A DNA stretch of 64,000 nucleotides. It comes from Emydura subglobosa. Lineage: Eukaryota; Chordata; Testudines; Chelidae. The position numbers and the translations under genes were made by a program. Positions 24,501 through 31,140 of this stretch are shown here, piece after piece. The stretch's first letter is position 1. The number at the start of each line of letters is the position of its first letter. The notes under the pieces were generated by a model. That model had not been told where the DNA came from, searched no databases, and worked only from the letters and a program-made list of their open reading frames with translations. The stretch is taken from positions 21,121,534 to 21,185,533 of the forward strand of contig ML679989.1 in the NCBI GenBank assembly GCA_007922225.1, read 5' to 3'.

Positions 24501-25500
24501 TTTGGTGAAATCTGGTGCATACCTTGACTTGCGGTACATGACTAGCCCTTTGAGCCTGGAAGTGTGCTGTGTGTAATGTGTGGTGAATATTGGTGGTAAT
24601 AATTTTTCATCATTAAATCCAATTTGTCTGGGTGGTAAATTTGGCTAGAGAACCTAAGGGTGACTGCCTGTGGCTCCATGGTGAGACTAATACAGTAATC
24701 CAGGAGTACACATTTGTTACTGGCTTGGCGAAATCTAATTATAGAATATACCACCAGTTTGGGGTGTCTGCCCTGTTTTCTGACAGTTTCACCCAAGATT
24801 TGCCTCTCAGTTGTGACCCACTCAGGACACCGTGACAATCACATATATTTACCATTAATGAGCCACTTTAAATTCCCAGTCACATCGGAAAAATCACCAG
24901 TATTTTACTTAGATGTGCTGTCACACATAAATTTAAGACAGTTTTCAAAGATCAAGGTCTTTAGTGACTGAGGTAGGGGGAGAAAGAGAACGTAAGAGAA
25001 ACTGGCATGCTTCAGACTCATAAGCAGGAACAGAATTAGATTTGTCCAATATCAGGCAACCATAAATTCCTCTGAAATATGTACTGTAAGCTTTGTTCAG
25101 TAGCAAAGTATCCTTCTCTGTTTCCCATTCTATCTGCGCTATAGTAGTACAAATAATAAATAAATAATAACAACTGGAAAATCTCCTAGGAAATAATATA
25201 ACTGCAGATTTCCACATTCCATCCTGCGTTTATCATCCTTTCTCTTCCCGAGATACAAGTAAATACAAAACACAAGATTCCCTTCCTATAATTTTGACTC
25301 GCTTTACTCTTCTTTCTTGTGCTCACCTGCAAGGCTCCCTCAAGGTTCCCTGTTAAGAGATGAACACAGCCTATGTTGAAATGGATCCTGGAGGACGGCT
25401 CTTCGATACTGGAGAAGATTTTCAAGGCAGAGTCCCAGTCTCCCTTATCCATTGCCAGAATTCCTTCATGCCAGCCTCTCACTAAGTCTCGATATGCCAT
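549..25500 (-). CDS. NOXA1: NADPH oxidase activator 1, 5' half (7 exons, continues beyond base 1)
   Basis: NOXA1 is the cytosolic p67phox-like activator of NOX1; with NOXO1 and Rac-GTP it switches on superoxide production at membranes. Joining the exons on the minus strand (25500-25327, 21516-21434, 12208-12100, 6879-6745, 4890-4783, 1826-1767, 586-549) gives about 235 residues in one frame with canonical GT-AG borders throughout. Residues 1-167 form the TPR region and about 199-210 the activation segment. Wording such as [14 protein letters not shown] and DYKQLGLR fits NOXA1 better than its paralogue NCF2. R102, N104 and D108 sit at the positions of the Rac-contact residues of p67phox, and V204 falls at the residue essential for oxidase activation there. 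The start is the first ATG of exon 1 and aligns with the family N terminus (W10 in both). The remaining activation, PB1 and SH3 exons must lie outside the window. Introns total about 24 kb, much of it transposons. Confidence 0.93.
618..1060 (-). repeat. CR1 3' end, split by a hAT element
   Basis: Bases 618-662 and 1006-1060 together read like the reverse complement of a CR1 tail, with the landmarks CTAGTCTGACCTTGTGTATA and CAGGCCACAGAACTTCCCCC. A 343-bp hAT sits between the two parts. Confidence 0.65.
663..1005. mobile_element. non-autonomous hAT transposon (GC-rich interior)
   Basis: The ends are inverted: CAGTGGTCCCCAAAC at the left and GTTTGGGCACCACTG at the right. They are flanked by 8-bp direct repeats, CTCTAGTC and ATCTAGTC, 7 of 8 identical, as expected for hAT insertion. 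The interior holds a 14-G run (699-712) and CCCCA-rich sequence. No transposase is encoded. Confidence 0.85.
1061..1766. other. NOXA1 intron 6 interior, no gene seen
   Basis: The sequence has no recognisable coding exon or repeat ends. Short GC-rich open frames on both strands lack splice-site support and look like chance frames. Confidence 0.5.
1767..1826 (-). CDS. NOXA1: NOXA1 coding exon 6 (activation segment)
   Basis: This 60-bp exon has acceptor TCTTCTGGCAG and donor GTGAGTG. It encodes 20 codons beginning [11 protein letters not shown] and ending GFEPLRPQ. It lines up with the p67phox activation domain and its GFAPLQPQ tail. The first residue is V204 in joined numbering. Human NOXA1 has a more diverged tail after the Ile-Pro pair. 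Confidence 0.92.
1827..2716. other. NOXA1 intron 5, unassigned part
   Basis: This is moderately AT-rich intronic sequence with no splice-bounded exon and no clear repeat termini. I see nothing to annotate beyond intron. Confidence 0.5.
2717..4178. mobile_element. nested set of non-autonomous DNA transposons
   Basis: The outer ends are inverted: AGGGCTTGTTTTCACTACAG at the left and TGCAGTGAAGACAAGACCTT at the right. Inside lie at least two further elements with their own CTACAC-type ends, at about 2963-3146 and 3302-4114. This suggests serial insertion into one another. No transposase frame is recognisable. Confidence 0.7.
3302..4114. mobile_element. inner MITE-like element with GC-rich minisatellite core
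   Basis: It starts CTGGTCTGCACTACAGAG and ends AGTGTAGACAAGGCCTA, an inverted pair. The interior (about 3486-3990) has imperfect repeats of GGGAGCAGGCGAGAAGCC type and an inverted copy of a TGAAATTGA-containing segment. The same core type recurs at 17,390-17,700 and 39,470-39,880. Confidence 0.65.
4290..4365 (+). repeat. MIR SINE fragment
   Basis: The MIR core block CAGTTTCCCTATCTGTAAAA is followed by TGTAAAGCACTTGGTG. It is short and old. Confidence 0.65.
4783..4890 (-). CDS. NOXA1: NOXA1 coding exon 5 (linker into the activation segment)
   Basis: This exon is 108 bp, 36 codons, phase 0, with acceptor CACTCACTGTAG and donor GTAAGGC. It contains [20 protein letters not shown] followed by Gly-Lys-Pro-Lys. 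The FRP and DFLGK blocks are shared by NOXA1 and p67phox just before the activation segment. The exon ends at residue 203, so the essential valine begins the next exon. Confidence 0.93.
5330..5660 (+). repeat. old CR1 LINE fragment
   Basis: Degraded plus-strand sequence matches the C-terminal coding part of CR1: a TATGTTTACTTCTGGTCACT block equivalent to Tyr-Val-Tyr-Phe-Trp-Ser, then GAAAAGACTGGGACTGTTTCC (Leu-Gly-Leu-Phe). Several stops and indels are present. Confidence 0.55.
6745..6879 (-). CDS. NOXA1: NOXA1 coding exon 4 (TPR4)
   Basis: This exon is 135 bp and exactly 45 codons, phase 0 at both ends, with acceptor TTGTCTTAG and donor GTGAGAC. It starts [15 protein letters not shown] and ends ALERVQ, matching the human pattern VLHN...QCQLGLW...ALDQVQ. 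It forms the last TPR helix pair. The NCF2 paralogue differs strongly here, which supports the NOXA1 assignment. Confidence 0.95.
6962..7784. mobile_element. non-autonomous hAT transposon, about 0.8 kb
   Basis: The inverted ends are CAGTGGTTCCCAACCCATGG and GGTTGGGAACCCCTG. They are flanked by GTCTAGTC and GTTTAGTC, 7 of 8 identical. The interior has GTGGCCCGCAG and GTGGCCC blocks typical of short hAT elements and no long transposase frame. Confidence 0.85.
7915..8065 (+). repeat. MIR SINE
   Basis: MIR-like order is seen: GACTAGGAGC, ATAATAATACTTACCTAGCTC, CACAGAGGTGTTGTGG, ATTAATTAAGG. It lies in NOXA1 intron 3. Confidence 0.65.
8066..10257. other. NOXA1 intron 3 interior, mostly unassigned
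   Basis: No splice-bounded coding exon is visible. The 139-codon plus-strand frame at 9124-9543 and the minus frame at 9926-10351 have no recognisable motif. The latter runs through the MITE at 10,258, so both are treated as chance. The block at about 10,130-10,250 (GACACTGAGCCAGCAAGGG) looks repeat-derived. Confidence 0.45.
10258..10469. mobile_element. MITE with near-palindromic ends (TA target)
   Basis: The left end TACCGTATTTCCCCATGTAT and the right end ATACATGGGGAAATACGGTA are perfect inverted copies, flanked by or including TA. The 212-bp unit also holds repeated TATAAGACGCACC blocks. The size and TA junction suggest a Tc1/mariner-mobilised element, which is inference. Confidence 0.85.
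10490..11600 (+). repeat. LTR-like repeat, family copy A
   Basis: A TATA-like CTATAAAGG is at about 10,932, a poly(A)-signal-rich AAATAAATCTTAGATTTAG at about 11,245, and a downstream block (GGCTATAAGCATG ... TTACTGGCTTCGTGAAATC) is shared with copies near 18,900 and 24,480. This U3-R-U5-like order suggests a solo LTR of an old endogenous retroelement. Exact ends were not found and no coding sequence is attached. Confidence 0.5.
12100..12208 (-). CDS. NOXA1: NOXA1 coding exon 3 (TPR3, Rac-contact loop)
   Basis: The acceptor is TTTGCACTGCAG. The first G completes the split Met codon, then 36 codons run to a GAG before GTGAGTG, phase 0. It reads YEEALSDC at the start and [15 protein letters not shown] in the middle. 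By joined numbering R102, N104 and D108 coincide with the Rac-GTP-contact residues of p67phox, whose insertion between TPR3 and TPR4 binds Rac. Human NOXA1, from memory, has a different residue at the N104 position. Confidence 0.95.
12332..13062 (-). repeat. CR1 LINE 3' end with reverse transcriptase C terminus
   Basis: A 191-codon minus-strand frame (12412-12987) encodes the C-terminal CR1 RT region, with [39 protein letters not shown] and LDKALAGMI. The tail at 12,332-12,400 carries the typical AGAGTTGGAAGGGACCTCAG motif. It is truncated 5'. It inserted in NOXA1 intron 2 immediately upstream of exon 3 in the gene's direction, in the same orientation as the gene. Confidence 0.93.
13364..14505 (-). 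repeat. CR1 LINE fragment, more diverged subfamily
   Basis: The tail ATCATAGAACCATAGG with GGTCATCTAGTCTAACCC is followed by degraded RT sequence. A minus frame at 13758-13970 retains [18 protein letters not shown] and [16 protein letters not shown]. Further upstream, TATCCACTGAATGG and AAGCCTTGCTGAA correspond to central RT codons. Multiple frame breaks show it is dead. Confidence 0.88.
14536..14765. mobile_element. MITE-like element with TGTGTAGAC ends
   Basis: GC-rich symmetrical sequence contains inverted pairs such as GGCTGCAGGGCTGTTTC and ACAGCCGTGG, CAGGCTGCAGCTTGGGCTC and GAGCTCAGGCTCCAGCTTG, and a terminal GTGTAGACATGCCC. This resembles the other CTACAC-ended short transposons here. 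Confidence 0.45.
15425..17065 (-). repeat. CR1 LINE 3' portion, split by an LTR-like insertion
   Basis: The left part (15,425-15,617) has ATCATAGGACTGGAAGGAGC and ATGGAGATTCCACAATCTCC. The right part (about 16,692-17,065) resumes at TGACAGTTAGGAAATTTTTC and runs through CTGGACACAATACTCCAG. The two parts join collinearly when the interior is removed. Confidence 0.85.
15618..16691 (+). mobile_element. solo LTR-like insertion of about 1.07 kb inside CR1
   Basis: It begins near TGTGTAACATGCTGTATCC and ends near GAGAACATCACA, i.e. TG...CA. A short ACC duplicate occurs at the junctions, so the host-site duplication is only 3-5 bp and imperfect. It has no coding frame. The clean interruption of CR1 is the main evidence; the LTR type is inference. 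Confidence 0.6.
17258..17760. mobile_element. MITE-like element with GC-rich core, truncated right
   Basis: The left end GGGCTGCTCTACACTAGAGA and the TTTGTCCACAAAAGTCAGC block match the 40,060-40,120 end in inverse. The core repeats GAGAAGC and GGAACAGG units. It stops at the Penelope junction near 17,761, inside CTATGTTAGGTT, so the right end is missing. Confidence 0.6.
17761..18540 (-). mobile_element. Penelope-like retroelement, 3' end with GIY-YIG domain
   Basis: Minus-strand frame 18,059-18,511 encodes a GIY-YIG endonuclease domain: [30 protein letters not shown] and the preceding Cys/His-rich [12 protein letters not shown] second frame (17,953-18,138) continues it after a frameshift, with [11 protein letters not shown] and GLNRDVEWF. 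The reptile 3' tail is at 17,768-17,850, with AGTCCTGTAGCACTTTAAAG and CATAAGCTTTCGTGGGCTG. The upstream RT is missing, so it is a dead 5'-truncated copy. Confidence 0.88.
18590..19280 (+). repeat. LTR-like repeat, family copy B
   Basis: AATAAGG and TTAATAAATCTGTAG precede GATTGGTTACAAGCATTGTC, GACCTGGGGTAAGTAACTGG and TTTGGTTGGTGAACTC. These blocks line up with copies near 11,250-11,550 and 24,450-24,820. Boundaries are uncertain. A short GATTCTATGATTCTATGG at 19,090 resembles a CR1 tail insertion. Confidence 0.5.
19281..20275. other. NOXA1 intron 2 stretch, unassigned
   Basis: No repeat ends or exons are recognisable. Several 70-100-codon frames on both strands (for example 19547-19819 minus) overlap each other and lack splice signals, so they are read as chance. 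Confidence 0.45.
20270..20382. repeat. ancient palindromic repeat (GTAAATC/GAGTTAC type)
   Basis: GAATCAGGAGTAAATCCAGT is followed by GTCAGTGGAGTTACACCC and GACAATCAGGCCC. This resembles the old amniote palindromic repeat also seen at about 31,050-31,140. Confidence 0.5.
20850..21380 (+). repeat. MIR SINE split by a MITE
   Basis: The MIR left part (GCCACTGATTTACTGAG, CCTTGGGGAATTCACTTCCC, CTCTCTAAGC) ends at 20,951. It resumes at 21,253 with CTCAACCTCCTCAGCTGTAA and ATTGACCTACCTGATC. The missing middle is replaced by a transposon. Confidence 0.8.
20952..21252. mobile_element. 301-bp MITE with GTCTACAC end
   Basis: It is bounded by duplicated AAGCC (20,947-20,951 and 21,253-21,257). The interior has GGCGATTAGGCAGCAGTCAA, AACTCCCATCGACTGC and CAGTCGATCC blocks. 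A related copy in the opposite orientation lies at about 55,558-55,852. Confidence 0.75.
21434..21516 (-). CDS. NOXA1: NOXA1 coding exon 2 (residues 59-86, split codon)
   Basis: This exon is too short to stand out as an ORF. It follows a pyrimidine-rich acceptor (TTTTTCTCCTTAG) and begins Ala-Phe-Asp, as the human exon does. It contains AVGFFQRG, the TPR2 motif shared with human NOXA1. It ends with AT before GTAAGTG, so the last codon (ATG) is completed by the first base of exon 3. Length is 83 bp, 27 codons plus two bases. Confidence 0.93.
21517..22740. other. NOXA1 intron 1, unassigned part
   Basis: No exon is seen between exon 2 and 22,740. The block after 22,430 (TGTCAGAGGGTCACTG, then GTGCCTCAGTTTTTCTTCC) may be the left part of another LTR-like repeat split by the CR1 at 22,741. 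Confidence 0.4.
22741..23003 (-). repeat. CR1 LINE 3' end
   Basis: The tail ATCATAGAAGATTAGGGTTGG and GTATCTAGTCCAAACCCCTG is followed by CTCCCTAGGTAACCCATTCC and CTCGACCTTCCCCACTGCAA. About 260 bp, 5' truncated. Confidence 0.9.
23800..24840 (+). repeat. LTR-like repeat, family copy C
   Basis: CTATAAAGAG at about 24,222 and CTAATACATCTTTAG at about 24,450 precede TTGGCTATCAGTGTTGTC and TTACTGGCTTGGCGAAATC, then TATAGAATATACCACCAG. The last two blocks closely match copy A at 11,485-11,525. No attached coding region is seen. Confidence 0.5.
25327..25500 (-). CDS. NOXA1: NOXA1 coding exon 1 (residues 1-58)
   Basis: This exon starts with ATG and encodes 58 codons ending GGA-GCC-TTG-CAG before a GTGAGC donor, phase 0. 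It carries the first TPR helix pair, with DLVRGWHEG near the start and [12 protein letters not shown] at about 41-52, both very close to human NOXA1. No clear TATA box or CpG island lies just upstream on the minus strand, so the transcript may begin in an untranslated exon further up, possibly in the GC-rich region after 27,240. Confidence 0.95.
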
Positions 25501-26769
25501 TGTCCCTCCGTATACACAAATAAAACTGGTTCCTCTCTAAACCTTTCAGGGTCTGATTATCTGGGCAGCTGCCTGAAGCCTCACACACTTCTTTACTAAC
25601 AGACAGGTGCACCTGCCTGAAATTCAGGGCTAACAAGGAAGTTCTGCAGTCTCTAAATACTTTGCTAAAGGCTCCCTTCATTACTCAATGGTTCAGAAAC
25701 AACAGATTTCAAGGAAATGAGCAAAAGTAGGAGGAGTCAACCTAAATATTGGCAGAGGAGACTGCTTAATCTCTGTAGGATACAATGGTGAGATTGCCAA
25801 CTCAGCTGCACTTGTGTATAACTGAAACCAGGTCTAGCCTCAAATCCGTATAAAGCATATAAAACATAGATTTGTTCACCTATTGCACTATACTCTTAAG
25901 TATTTCACTGTATTTCACAAAGAAAAGGTAGAATACCTAAAATTAGATAGGAAGCACTTCTGGGCAGGTGCTCTGCCTTTCTCTGTGTTCTGTGAAGAGG
26001 CTGGCAAGCTTTTAGGCACAGTCAAAAATAAAATCATCATATTAATATAATACAAAAATGTTATGGCCAAATGACAAACACAGGATCCTAAATTTCATCC
26101 ACAAAATATGTTCAAACTCCGCATTTCACATGCAAATGTTGGATTTATATTCACAATGTAAACATTAGGATTTTGGCTGAAACCCAATAGAAATGCTTTC
26201 CATCGCCAGTTAAGGTTGTTAAATGACAACAGTATAGTTACCTATCACATAATTTAAGTGCCAAACACTTAAAAGCAAGAATCTGAATAGTTAAGGACTC
26301 TGAAATCTCATGCTGCCCACATAATAAAGGAATCTGTTATTGCTATCCAGTATAAAAAGATGTTGTATCACAACACAACAACCTCCTTCAGCAACATAAG
26401 GAGAGGCAGCTAAACAATTACTAAGCCAATTCAGCATAGGAGAGGTAACTCGCTACCCAATCTTCCTCTCTGGTACTTGGACCAGACTCCAGCAGATGAC
26501 AAGTCATGGCTCCTTTGCTAGTTTGGAGTTCTTTTCTTACTTGGTGAGGCCCCCACAAATCCTAAGCCTGGTCGTGCTACATCCACCTGGAGTGTGTGGT
26601 CATAAAGTGTGGGTACATGCTCTGAGTAACGAAAAACCTATTGGATTAGGGACAAAGGAAGGGTACAAATAGGTGTCCCTGTTTGTGCACCTTTTTTGTA
26701 TTGAATGGTGCTGTAGCTTAGTGTACCAGTGGGTTCCTTTGCTTTGTGTTTTGGAATGACAGTCTAGTT

Positions 26770-26956
26770 CAGTGGTTCTGAACCTATTATCCACCGTGAG
26801 GTGCATATGCAGCTCTCTGTGTTATGTGGGCTGCATCCACACAATGTATATACTACCTGTATGGCCCTGAGGGTGGCCACAATCTGCTCCATGGGCTGCA
26901 ACTGTGTGCTGACTGAGCCGCAAGTGGCCCGTGGGGCCACAGTTTGAGAACCACTG
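26770..26956. mobile_element. short non-autonomous hAT transposon
   Basis: The ends CAGTGGTTCTGAACCT and AGTTTGAGAACCACTG are inverted. Flanks are GTCTAGTT and GTCTAGTC, 7 of 8 identical. The 187-bp unit contains GTGGCCCGTGGGGCC, as in other hAT-derived short elements. Confidence 0.88.
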
Positions 26957-27239
26957 GTCTAGTCCCTCTTTCTGGGGATATTAGGGTTGAATCGCAGTAA
27001 CAAGGGCCTATCTACAATTAATAACCATCTCCATTTTCTTTTCAGGGAGAGGAAGAACAGCTCTCCTCACATGCCACTTGGAAAGTTTCTTTCCTGTGTC
27101 AGTAGCAACAGGTTCTGTCAAACCCCTCGGCAGTGCTATTCAGAGCCTGCGCCAACTGAGGGGGCTCAAACCAGCAATAGACATTCCTGCTGGGCTGGCA
27201 TCTGCTCCGAGCCGCTAGCTTCTCTCCCAGCTGCAGCTG

Positions 27240-28400
27240 GGACCGTCTACACTGCTGCTTTCAGTCCAGAGGCAGGAGTCTGGCAAGCCCCAGGCAGTGG
27301 CCCTGGGCTCGGGGCCGGGCTGCGGTGGGGTTTCGGTGCAACCGAGATGCGCTGACTGAGCCGGGCAAGGCGGTGAGGAGGAGGAGGCCTGGAAAGGCTC
27401 CCACGGGAGGGCAGAGTGAAAAGACCAGGCTGTGTCCAGAGGGGACGGGACAGGAGCCGGTACGAAGTGCACGCGGGGCGGGGCTCTCCTTCCCCAGGCC
27501 GCACAGCAGGATACGGGGCTCCTGCGCCAAAGGCCGCCCCGCCTCAGCCCGGCTCGCTCGTAGCACCTGCCGCCCCCAGAGCTCGGCGCGGGCGGCCCTA
27601 GGCCAAAGCCCTGGGCGGGGCGGGCGCACAGCGCCGCGGGGCAGGCTCTTCAGCCAGGCCGGCAGGGGCGGGGCGCGGCTCGGCGTGTCACAGGGAATCC
27701 GCCCCCGCCGCTACTGCTGCTGCCGGCTTCCAAGTTCCGCGTTGCCAGGTGAGTGAGTGAGGGAGGTCGGACACGCTGCGGAGCGATGCGATGCGATGCC
27801 GCCGGCCGGGGCAGCTGCCGTCCCCACAGGCGCGGGGCCATAGGCCGGCGGGGAGGGCCCGCGCGGGGCCAGGGGGACGCGGGGCCAGGCCTGGAGCCGG
27901 CGGCAGCGCACGGAGCGGATCGTGGCCACCCTCGTGTCTAATGCGGTGCCGGAGGCGAGGCCCGGCCCGGCCCGCGGTGGCTCGGAGCAGCTCGCTGCAC
28001 TACGAGACCCGGCGCGACCCTGCGCTTGCCGCGGGGCGATTCCAGGCGAGGCCGGGGCAGTGCTGGGCTCCGGCAGGGGAGGCTCCAGCCCCTCCGACGC
28101 CGCTGCCGTCTGCAGTGCCCGTGGTGCGGGCACCCGCTGGCTGCAAGGCCTGCCTGCGCCTGGCGGCTGGGCCGGGCCGGGCCGGGCATTGCCCGCCGCT
28201 GAGCCCGCCCCGCCCCGGGGCTGCGTTGTGGGCCTGGCAGCCGGCTCCGTCTGCAGCCTGGGCCGGGCCGGGCCGGGTTGGCTACGCTGCAGCCTGCGCA
28301 ACGTTCAGCACCTCACAGACTTTCCGCAATAAAAACCTGAGACTTGCGGGGGGCGGCGGCAAACACCCGCCCGCCGGCTGCCCCTGAGCACGCCCCGGCG
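27240..28400 (+). promoter_or_regulatory. CpG island promoter, probably of a divergent gene (EXD3 candidate)
   Basis: This is the only long CG-dense non-transposon stretch in the window. It has several GC boxes (GGGGCGGGGC near 27,666; GGGCGGGGCGGG near 27,615; an inverted one near 28,207) and GGCCGGGCCGGG repeats. It lies 1.7 kb upstream of the NOXA1 start codon and reads away from it. In human EXD3 lies head to head with NOXA1, so an EXD3 promoter is the simplest reading. It could also serve NOXA1 through a non-coding first exon. Long open frames here are a by-product of GC content. Confidence 0.7.
27749..27757 (+). other. predicted splice donor of a non-coding first exon
   Basis: GTTGCCAG is followed by GTGAGTGAG, a near-perfect donor, 80 bp downstream of a GC box. 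It plausibly ends exon 1 of the plus-strand gene. The exon start cannot be seen. Confidence 0.5.
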
Positions 28401-31039
28401 GCTGAATGAAATGTCCCTGGTATTCCTGGAGACAAAAAGCAGCTGCTCGGGAGACTCAGTAGGCGCCAACTTGTGCCCTTCTGGGGGTTTGGGGGGTTTT
28501 TGGTTCTACAGAAGTGAGACTCGGGATGCCTTCCTGGAACCGCCCAGGCACTGCTCTTTGCTAACAGGCTACCTCAGTGCGTGGCGTTTCCTATTCTCAC
28601 AGAAAGCCCCTCATGGCGAATATTTTATGTCGTAATCTCTGGTTGGGTTTATTATGACCCGTCCTCTGTAAGGTGCTATTGAAATAAAATGATGGAAATA
28701 TCTCTACCGTCAATCCCTGGCACCTTTTAGTTGTGGTGGGAATTTGCCCTGCCGTTAGATGTCAGTATGGGACTAAGGAGCTGGTAGAGTGAATGGAACA
28801 TGCTGTAAGATCACATACAATTCAGTGTTTATGTAGCATCCTTCATACACAGCATCACAAAATGCTTTAAGGAGAAGAGAAAAGGAAGATTTCCAGTTGG
28901 CGTTTAAAACAGAAATTGCCTCAGGTGGGAGCAGTCCAATTAGTTGAGGCAGAATAAGTAGGAGTTCATACAGGCAGTTTTATCAGAGGAATATTATTGT
29001 GCTAATCACAAACTGCAGGGGTTTAAACAAGAAAAAAGTAGAATTAATGCCACATTGCAAAATTTGAAGGAGTGTCCAAGTGCTGAAACTGAGCAGTAGA
29101 TGCAAAGAAGCTGTTCCGTGATAGAGCTTTTACAAACTGTTGAAATTCCTCAAACACATCTGCCCCTTTCTGATCAATGTATAAACAATGGTCATGACAA
29201 AATCCTGTCATTGCTGAAGAACAGTATGCAGTGTCACACATTATCTTTTCTGTGCTATCATCTCCAAAACTGGGAATAACCACAGTCTCAGAGAGAGAGG
29301 AATCTTGAATGAGGCATGTGGAAGTCTCTAAAAATTAAAAAGTTGATTTTTTTTTTAAATGCCATTGGGCCAGACCTATGTTTTTTTTATTAAAAAACAT
29401 ATTGGTTTCTGTGACTTTTATTAGTAATACTACTTTATCCTTTTATATAGTACCTCATGTTTCAAAATGCTTCACGCTTCTTCTGCCAGGTATTCTAGAT
29501 AGCTCATGTTATCTGCTTTTTACTCTTTGGGAAGTGACTTGCCCATGGTCATACAACAGGTAACCTAGGACTTCTGATTCCCAGTGCTTTTTCTAACCAG
29601 TTTCTCACAGACAACAAGAAGATATTCCAATATATAGTGATGTGCCCCCAAAAATCCAATGTATTCCTCAGTATGAGTCCCTCAGAAAATCTTTTATGGA
29701 TGGGCAACAGAATCGGCAGTAATTGGGTGCGTAAGAAGCAGCCATATTGTTACAAACTACCTGTGCAATCACTTTTTGTTGTAGTTTTGCACTTGCAACA
29801 ATTTAAGAAAGGAAGCTATTACTGTTTTTATTCTAAGCCATATTTAGTCACAGACAGGTTTGATCAGCTAATTTGAAACTTCATCAGACTAACGCATGAC
29901 ACGCAGCTCATTTGTGAGTTCAGAGGAGCAAAACTAAAACCCCATAAAGTTTTGTTGTGTGGTTTGCTTATCTCTGTGCCACAAAGTTTCTTTTCCAAAG
30001 ATAGTTAACAGTATTTGTTGGTCCTTAAGATGAACTATAAGGTGAACTACAAAGCTGAAATGAGCACAGCTCTGGAAAAAATGTTTCACTCCTACTCCAA
30101 AGAGGGTAGGGTAGAGGTGCTGTCATCTGCCTCCCTCTTTTTTACTTAGTGACTTTTGGGTTCTTTTTGTTAACTGTGTAATTTCTCCAAGCTTTTCACA
30201 GTGTATATAACCAGATCACGATACAGAGATTATCTGTAGATATCTTTTCTCTGATTCACAATTACACACAGTTATTCCACCTGTAAAAGGGACTGATAAT
30301 ACATGCCTGTCTCATAAAATGTGTGTGATAGGATTAAGAAATATTAGATTTCTGAAATGTTAGCTCATGCTAAATAGTGGTCTTGTTAGCTGTAAAATAG
30401 GGCAGTTTGGGGGTTTACACAATCTTTCTTTTTAATTGCACTTTCATACAAAATCTGAAACCAAAGTTTCTCACTTCTCAGTTTTATTTTCCCATTTAAG
30501 AAGGATTGATATCTCATCCTGAGTAGCAGCTTTAGGAAATAAGTAGGCCCAGGTGTATAGCAAAACTAAAAGAAGATAGAATGTTTTGGAGTGAGTCTGG
30601 CTATATCAGCATAACTGAACCTCTTCCAGTCTCATTCCCACGTAATTCTGTAAAGTATTCCCCCGCCCCCATTAGTGTCTAAGACAGGCATTGCCAAATA
30701 TGGCTTGCAGATAACCTTCCTATTTAATCTGAAGATATGGCCTATGGAGACTACAAGTCACAGCAGGCAATGCTTTAGCATTTGGGCTTCTGCTAATGTG
30801 ACTGTAAATGGCTCAAAGTTGGGGTGCCCCCCTTAAAACTGTAATAGTGTGTGTGATGGGAGGAGGTTTACGAAAAGCTCTCAACCAAATAACTTTGCAT
30901 TCTCAATAAATGATAAAATGGTATCCTCTGTGCATAGGAAAGAATATGGTACTAGAAATTATTGCCTTATATAGGATGGATATTAGAGGCAGTAGAAGTA
31001 CTATGTTCACTTAAAAACATGTCAGTGTGAATTGCCATC
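28401..31039. other. presumed first intron of the divergent gene
   Basis: AT-rich non-coding sequence. Weak MIR-like pieces occur at 28,810-28,890 and 29,430-29,600 (AAATGCTTCACGC, GTGACTTGCCCATGGTCATA). An 80-codon minus-strand frame at 29,044-29,283 is discussed as a finding. No supported exon. Confidence 0.45.
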
Positions 31040-31049
31040 ATAGATAAGC

Positions 31050-31140
31050 TGGGCCTGATTTTCTACTCTCACCCATTTTAAACCATTGTAATTCCATTGA
31101 TTTCAGTGGAGTAACTCCAGTGAGATCAGAATCATACCTA
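31050..31140. repeat. ancient palindromic repeat
   Basis: GGGCCTGATTTTCTACTCTC is followed by AATTCCATTGATTTCAGTGG and GAGTAACTCCAGTGAGATCA. The same family occurs at about 20,270-20,382. Confidence 0.6.

Noticed and set aside
25500..25681. Minus-strand 71-codon frame upstream of NOXA1
   Set aside because: Lies in the 5' flank in another frame, no domain.
27325..28387. Long open frames on both strands (up to 198 codons) in the CpG island
   Set aside because: High GC removes stops on all frames; they overlap one another and show no domain or splice logic.
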